Positions 57,975 through 64,000 of a DNA stretch of 64,000 nt are shown here, piece after piece (position 1 is the stretch's first letter; every line of letters begins with the position of its first letter). The DNA lies in NCBI GenBank assembly GCA_025084515.1, contig JAJAGP010000943.1:124001-188000 (forward strand), given 5' to 3'. The stretch is from Ancistrus triradiatus (lineage: Eukaryota; Chordata; Actinopteri; Siluriformes; Loricariidae). The translations under genes and the position numbers were made by a program. The notes under the pieces are model-generated. The model searched no databases. It saw nothing but the letters and a program-made list of their open reading frames with translations, and was not told where the DNA came from.

Positions 57975-58455
57975 GCCAAGTTTATATATCATTGTGGGGA
58001 CCAAATGTCCTCACAAGGATAGAAAGATCTGACAGTTTTCAGTTTTTACCTTGTAGGGACACTGCTGGTTCCCATGGGTGAAACTGCTATTCTTTTTTGG
58101 GGGGTTTTTAAAAGAAAAAAACAGCTTTCTTTTGAAAAACCAAAAGAGTCAAAAGATCTCCAATAGGTTAATGACATTTACATTTACAGCATTTAGCAGA
58201 CACCCTTATCCAGAGCGACTTACAATTGGTACAGTCTTACAATCCAAGCAACTGTGGGCTAAGGGCCTTGCTCAAGGACCCAACAGTGGCAGCGGTGGGA
58301 TTTGAACCCTGGACCTTCTGGTCCAGAGTCCAGCACCTTAACCGCTAGTCTACCACAGTCCCACGATTAGGTTTGAGGTTAGGTTTTAGGTGTGAGTGTA
58401 GTATTAATTAGCTACAACAATCATTATGTCAATGGAAAGTCCCCACCAACTATCT
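57975..58455. repeat. GTGGGGACCA-type repeat interrupted by a SINE
   Basis: The left part (ATCATTGTGGGGACCAAATG, CCTTGTAGGGACACTGCTGG) and right part (GGTTTGAGGTTAGGTTTTAG, ATGGAAAGTCCCCACCAACT) belong to one known fish repeat type and are separated by the SINE at 58173-58362. Confidence 0.6.
58173..58362 (-). mobile_element. tRNA-derived SINE
   Basis: Minus-strand copy: B-box complement GGATTTGAACC and head complement GCTAGTCTACCACAGTCCC. Nested in the repeat at 57975-58455. Confidence 0.88.
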
Positions 58456-58959
58456 GTACTTTACTTAATTATTTGTAATTTAATACTTTTTACTTTTACT
58501 TACTACATTTCAAAATAACCGATTTATTTGTCTCCTTCATATATTTCCTTCATTAATATACTTTTTCATCCACGTAACCCTGTACAGGGGTTAAAATTCG
58601 TTTATTAATTTCTAAAATAATGTTTTCATTAATTTTTTTTATATAAAACCGCAGAGGGGCCAGATTTAGAGATGTGCTCTTAATATTAGAGGTACTGGTG
58701 TAACACCGGATCTTGTTCTGGCAGGTTCTGGCACAAATTAAATAATGGACTGTTGTATTATTTTGCTCACATATTTATTGTCATCTTAGAAGTGTATCCT
58801 AAGGAAGTACTGAAGCTGGAATTTTAATTTAGAGGCCGTGTATGACTGTTATTACAAACACGATTGGATGTATTCTTTGCTGTTGTCAATCAGCATTTAA
58901 CTGCACTAATTAAAAAAAAATATTAGGGATAATAACAAAATTACTAGACATGCAACTCT

Positions 58960-59166
58960 TGTAGGGCACAAGGCAGGAACAACCCTAGACAGGGCACCAA
59001 TCCGATATAGGGCACATACCCCCGCGCACCCATACATACACTTTTAATGTAATCAGTTAAGCTTTGGGAGGAAACCGGAGTACCCGGAGTAAACCCACGC
59101 GGACACAGGGAGAACTCGCAGACTCCACCTGGGCTCGAACCCTGGACCTTACCGCTGTGAGGCAAG
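58960..59166 (-). mobile_element. SINE-like element, GGCAGCACGGTGG family
   Basis: GGGAGGAAACCGGAGTACCC and GGGCTCGAACCCTGGACCTT, the complement of the family core and B box. Confidence 0.75.
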
Positions 59167-59752
59167 GATTTATTTTTTGTATTTATTTTTCTTTTTGTAT
59201 TTAGGCACTTATAACAGGTGGCTAATGAAGCGCAAATCAGAATGCTTAACACTGTTTTATTAAATCAGACACTAGAGGTTTCCCATGTCCCTGTGGTTAT
59301 AAGTCCCATTTCTGTGATGAATATAGGTATAGACTATATATTTAACTATATATATTTTACATTTTGTATAAGTATTTTAAAATTAAATAGTGTCGTGTTT
59401 AAAAGAAGAAGCTAAAAATAACAGTGAACCTGCAGTTTGTTCAACTAAAACGCAGTGACAGTGTTTTCTAGTTATGAGGGCTTTAGCAGCATTTATGAAA
59501 GAAAAAGTCAAACATTTTGTATATTTTGGTTCCTCATCTCTGAAAATCTTTTGATTCTTTGTTTGCTGTGTTTAGCTAAAGATGACAAAAGTCATTTTAA
59601 AAAAATGTTTTACTTTAAGTACATTTAGTAGGATATGATTTTATTCTTCTCCTTGAGTAAAATATATAAGCCATATTTCAACTTTTACTTGAGTATTTTA
59701 ATCAGATTAGTAGTACTTTTAATGTGTACTTCTGTCCACCTGTGTGTGTATG

Positions 59753-59945
59753 TACATTTACATTTACAGCCTTTAGCAGACGCCCTTATCCAGAGTGACC
59801 TCCAATTTACAATCTTACAATCCAAGCAATTGTGGGTTAAGGGTCGTGCTCAAAGAGCCAACAGTGGCAGCTTGGCAGAGGTGGGATTTGAACCGTGGAC
59901 CTTCTGGTCCAGAGTCCAGTACGTTAACCGCTAGGCTACCACAGT
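59753..59945 (-). mobile_element. tRNA-derived SINE
   Basis: Tail complement ACATTTACAGCCTTTAGCAG, B-box complement GGATTTGAACC and head complement CCGCTAGGCTACCACAGTAC. Family as at 41561-41743. Confidence 0.88.
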
Positions 59946-59949
59946 ACAT

Positions 59950-61690
59950 CAGTGAGTGAGATATAGAGAGCAGTGAGGGTGACAAAACTTGCCAAATCCA
60001 GTAGTTCAGTGTCAAGCTGCTGTAGAGAATGAGTGTGAATAAAGAAAATACACTGGAATTTCTGTTTTCACATTTTATGTTGTCTTCATTAATCGCTGTC
60101 ATGCCTTTGTAACAAACTCATCACCTGTAAACAAACTCAGAGGCAAAAGACTTCATCCTGGTCTCATTGTTCTTGGTATAAATAAAGTAAGCATTAGGTA
60201 CAAGTAACCTTAAAGCATATAGTTTGGGAAACTAGACACTTCTGGGTTTGGAGTCATAGAAAGCAAGCATGGTAAGCCATCTTAATTTGCAGCAGGGCTG
60301 AAATGGTATTAAAGAAACCCTTTCAATTATTGAGAACTTTGTTTAAGACCGATTTTCTCCAAGAATAAGAACAGAAAAAAAACCTTGTGGGTTAAACATG
60401 GCAAGAAATTCTTCTGTTATAAAAATGGCTCTGTTTTGTGAGATCTATAAGAAATATCACAACGCAACGGTGGATACATGAGTAGCCGTGTTGTTTTTAA
60501 GAGCAAAGCAGAGCAGGACATGCTACTACTGCAAAATAATCAAAATGGAGTGATGCTTTAGCTACTCAGAAGTTGATTCATTGCCAGGAATGGCACATCC
60601 CAGTGTGCTTTGCTCCACTTATACAAGTGCAAATTGCCAACAGTCTCACACACAATTGCTAGGGCAAATTTGAACCATGTGAAACTTTTGCAATGCTTTC
60701 AAAGGAGTTAGAACAGCACCGGATAAGCTACTTTCATACAGCTGTTGTGCCGTTAAAGAAAATCAATCAATATGTTCTAACCAACTAGAATCTAGGATTC
60801 AACAGCACCATTTGAGCAAGAAGTTCTAATTCTGTGGCCTGCAAAATTGTACTGCAACAGGCTTTTAACCGCTAATGGTCCGGTGTTTATCCTTCCATAC
60901 ATTACCCAGAGAACAAAGCCTGCACCCTGCTGACTTTTGCTTTGAAACAAGCAACAGATTTCACTACTCTTTCCCCAAATCAACCTAGGATGCATTTATC
61001 AGGTAAAGAAATGTACATTTTGGTGAATTCAGCAATAGGTACCAGACTAAGAAAACAAGTACCGGATCTGCCAGGGAGTTTTTGGGCTTGGGCCTGACTT
61101 TATACACTTGTGCCCTTTAGCACTGCATACGTTACTTGGAATGAGGACCCTACAGAACCAATGAGAGAATGTACAATGCTTACACTCAAGGCTAAACAAA
61201 TGGCAGGTAGAGTGCATTCGAATTCCCACTTCCTAAAGGTGCATCTTTAAATGTGAGGTCATGATGTTTTGTACCAGTTTAATAAAAAATTTCTACAGTA
61301 TTAGAAACTCTTAAACTCTACAGTATTTTAAGTCGGGTTCATAAGTGTTTCCACGTTAACTACATCTTCAAGCTCTAGCTTATAATAAGAGGATTTATTC
61401 ATGGAAGGATTTACAGTCTTTTGCCTACTGGACTTCAAGCGATGTAAAATGCATATGAGAGAGTAACAAGATTAGAAATAAAGTATCATTTCATTCAAGC
61501 ATTTACTAAGTTAGAAACAACTGATAATTCTGATGATAACTCCTGTATTAATGCCCATAAGTAGTGGGTTACAGCTACCATATTTAGCTAAGTTCTACTC
61601 TGGGAAAGCAGAACACAGGACTTCTGGACATGCACATTGAATTTCCAACCACAAAATATAGCAGTACAACCCTTTGTGTGTGTCTGTGTT

Positions 61691-61726
<36 letters not shown>

Positions 61727-61960
61727 TATACATATACATATATATTTGAAAGAAGAGTTAATCAGATAAATACTGGTCGTCAATATAACAGCACATTCTG
61801 TATGCAATTGAAGCGTTCCTTTGGTCATTTGCCACCCTCTGACTGCTGTCAGGAACAACACAGCTGATGGTGCAACTTACAAAGCATGTTAGGATTAAAC
61901 CTGTACAATACTATGGCGTAAAAAGACAATTTTAAATAAAAGTCAATTTCATTCACGCAT
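59950..61960. other. No gene recognised
   Basis: Apparently single-copy AT-rich sequence. It contains a (TA)n(CA)n microsatellite at 61689-61745. No exon with recognisable protein or splice pattern. Confidence 0.45.
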
Positions 61961-61966
61961 TTACAG

Positions 61967-62526
61967 TCATATCAGAACATAATGACCACCCCTAGTTTGT
62001 ACGCTCATTGTCCATTATATCAGCTCTGTTCACCATATAAGAGCACTCTGTAGTTCTACAATCCATCTCATTCTCTACATACTTTGTTCGTCCCCCTTAA
62101 TTCTGTTCTCTATGAGGTACTATTTGGGTGGTTGATCATTCTCAGCACTGCAGTGACAGTGATGTGGTGATGGTGTGTTAGTGTGTGTTGTACTGGTACG
62201 ACTGGATCAGACATAGCAGTGCTGCTGGAGTTTTAAACCAACTCAGTATCACTGCTGGACAGAGAATGGTTCACCAACAAGAAATATCCAGCCTATAGCA
62301 TCCTGTGAGCACTGATAAAGAGCAGCGGTTCCCAAATTTTTTCTGCATTCCCCCCTTTTGTAGGTAAGAACATTTCCCATAAGAGAAGAGAGGAAAGAGA
62401 ACTAACAAAGCATATAGAGAAACAGATGGACTACAGTCTGTAATTATAGAACTACAATGTATATGGTAAACAGCTGATATAATGGACAGTGAGTGTAGAA
62501 ACAAAGGGTCATCATAATATACAGCA
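61967..62526. repeat. Fold-back element with long inverted arms, copy 4
   Basis: The left arm (about 61970-62100) has CTCATTGTCCATTATATCAG and TGTAGTTCTACAATCCATCT; the right arm (about 62395-62520) has the complements (CTGATATAATGGACAGTGAG, AGATGGACTACAG). Arms over 100 bases enclose a body with GTGATGTGGTGATGGTGTGT. No transposase. Confidence 0.8.
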
Positions 62527-62529
62527 TAA

Positions 62530-64000
62530 TATCATGACATGACTGAGTACTATGATAGCAGCTACTGTGTTAATACCCATATCTAGGAGACTAGTGTCAT
62601 AAACCTGGATTAACGCTACCACACTGAGCTTAGTTCTACTTCTGGGCAACCAGAACATATTATTATTGGACACTCCCACTGAATTTATGATTTTTCCAAC
62701 TCGTGATGTCAAGATAATTGTTTTAGATTTCCTCAGCACATTATACCATTAATACAAATTAGGTTACATGCATTCAGCCTACATTAGTTCATGACACAAA
62801 GTGCACTTGCAGTACACAAGAAGGTGCTATTCAGGAACAGTCAAGGATTCAAAAATGACATAAAAGAAAACCCAGAGGTGTCTAACGTCCTGAACCAAGC
62901 TTTAACACCGAGCATTTAAAGACAAAAACATACATCTGTGATTAGCACATTCCTTTCAATGACAGCTTAAGCATGTTCAAGTTAATAACATGACACACGT
63001 CATATAACAGAGAGATCAACTTCCTTCTGATTATAAATAATAAAAGAATCCCTCTTCATTGGTAGCCTAACGCCGACCGTTCGACCCCACAGTCGTAGTC
63101 AGGCAGAGTGTGTATACAGATCGCCATGATTCTTCATTTTGCTAGAACGTGAGCTAATCAAGAAACAAAATGCCGTAGTGTTTTCGGAAAAAAAGGACAT
63201 AGTTTGTAAGGAATCAATGCGTTAGATCCTTGTAGTGCAGCAGCACAGTCAGCATTCTTTAAAAGAGCAAGGAATATTTACAACCACAAATAAAGAAGCG
63301 TAAAAAAATTACTGCCTTTGACGGAACCTAAAGCAAAAGTGGGAATGTGAGACCCTTCATGTGTGTGTGTGCAGGAATAGTGAGCATCCTCGCTGTTTAT
63401 GCCCTAGTGTGGAAGTATAAATAAAACCAATGGTTTTCCAACAGCACTCCCTTGTGGAATCAGCGTGCATGTAAGAAGAATGTGCAAATAGAGTGTTCAG
63501 GCTTTTACAAAAGTGTGGAGTATGAGAATCGTGCTTATCGACTACATCAGGATTTTACTGTTTCACATATACTGGAAAGAGCATTAAAAAGATTCTGTTC
63601 TAATTTGTGACTAAGATCAGATCAGGTCGCGTTTTGACACCTTGGATTACTGTTACTGATTACCTGATTACATAGTAACACTATTAGATTCCGAACTGTC
63701 GTTAACGCGGGGCGATTTCTCCGATTAATGCTAACTACTGAACAGTTTAAGTACGTGGTTAAGTAAGTAAGTGGTTATATGGTCGTAGGAGAGCTGACGT
63801 TTGAATGTGTGTGCTTTCATGTGTTGAAGCAAAGCCCCCCATGTGGACGAGAGACAGCAGAGTCCCTCTGTAAGGCCTCTGGATGCTTTGGACTGCAGAT
63901 GCACTGATATCAACAGCATTCACAACAATGCTGACAGGTATGACTGTACATTACATTTACATCGACAGTCAAAACACAACTAAATACCGCAGACTAAATG
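62530..64000. other. No gene recognised
   Basis: No exon or repeat family identified. The sequence near 63945-63965 (ACATTACATTTACATCGACA) may be the first bases of another SINE tail cut off by the window edge. Confidence 0.4.

Noticed and set aside
57691..58081. Plus-strand frames rich in Phe/Ser/Leu
   Set aside because: Low-complexity CT-rich sequence running into a known repeat; no protein family recognised.

Overview
The window is vertebrate nuclear DNA, most likely from a teleost fish. It holds interrupted genes with GT-AG introns, many Tc1/mariner, hAT-like and pogo-like DNA transposon remnants, tRNA-derived SINEs, LINE tails and long AT/GT microsatellites. There are no operons, ribosome binding sites or prokaryotic genes. 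The exact species cannot be read from the sequence.

Two genes can be supported, both on the minus strand. The first is lig1 (DNA ligase 1), from the ATG at 40168 down to the stop at 5356. I could place all 27 coding exons, giving about 980 residues: an N-terminal PCNA-binding box, a disordered tail with a nuclear localisation signal, the DNA-binding domain, the adenylation domain with the active-site lysine, and the OB-fold domain. Its promoter has an E2F palindrome and a CRE-like site. Twenty-five exons are clean in frame and at both splice sites. Exon 10 (about 32.3 kb) and exon 20 (about 20.15 kb) each carry clustered small indels that break the frame, and exon 20 also lacks a canonical acceptor. 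This is either local consensus error in the assembly or real damage.

The second gene, from 50717 down to 45690, is a five-exon ETS-domain factor of the ERF/ETV3L/ERFL repressor group. It predicts a short protein of 204 residues. A (GT)n tract, read as (CA)n on the coding strand, begins 5 bases into the intron after the first ETS exon. A decayed Tc1 element fills the last intron.

Layout. 1-5.1 kb: intergenic, with two family A Tc1 copies, a SINE-like element and a dispersed repeat. 5.2-40.3 kb: lig1, whose introns hold most of the repeats, including two small hAT-like elements with perfect 8-bp target duplications, a nearly complete Tc1 element, and a duplicated intronic segment flanking exon 15. 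40.3-45.6 kb: intergenic, with a MITE about 0.4 kb upstream of the lig1 ATG, a SINE, and a Tc1-like element split by a pogo-like insertion. 45.6-50.7 kb: the ETS gene, with a chimeric Tc1 element in its first coding intron. 50.7-64 kb: gene-poor, with Tc1 fragments, LINE tails, SINEs and a fold-back element. No gene was recognised in the last 7 kb.

The two genes are not obviously linked in function. The ligase joins Okazaki fragments and excision-repair nicks with PCNA, and its promoter fits S-phase expression. The ETS factor is a presumed transcriptional repressor.
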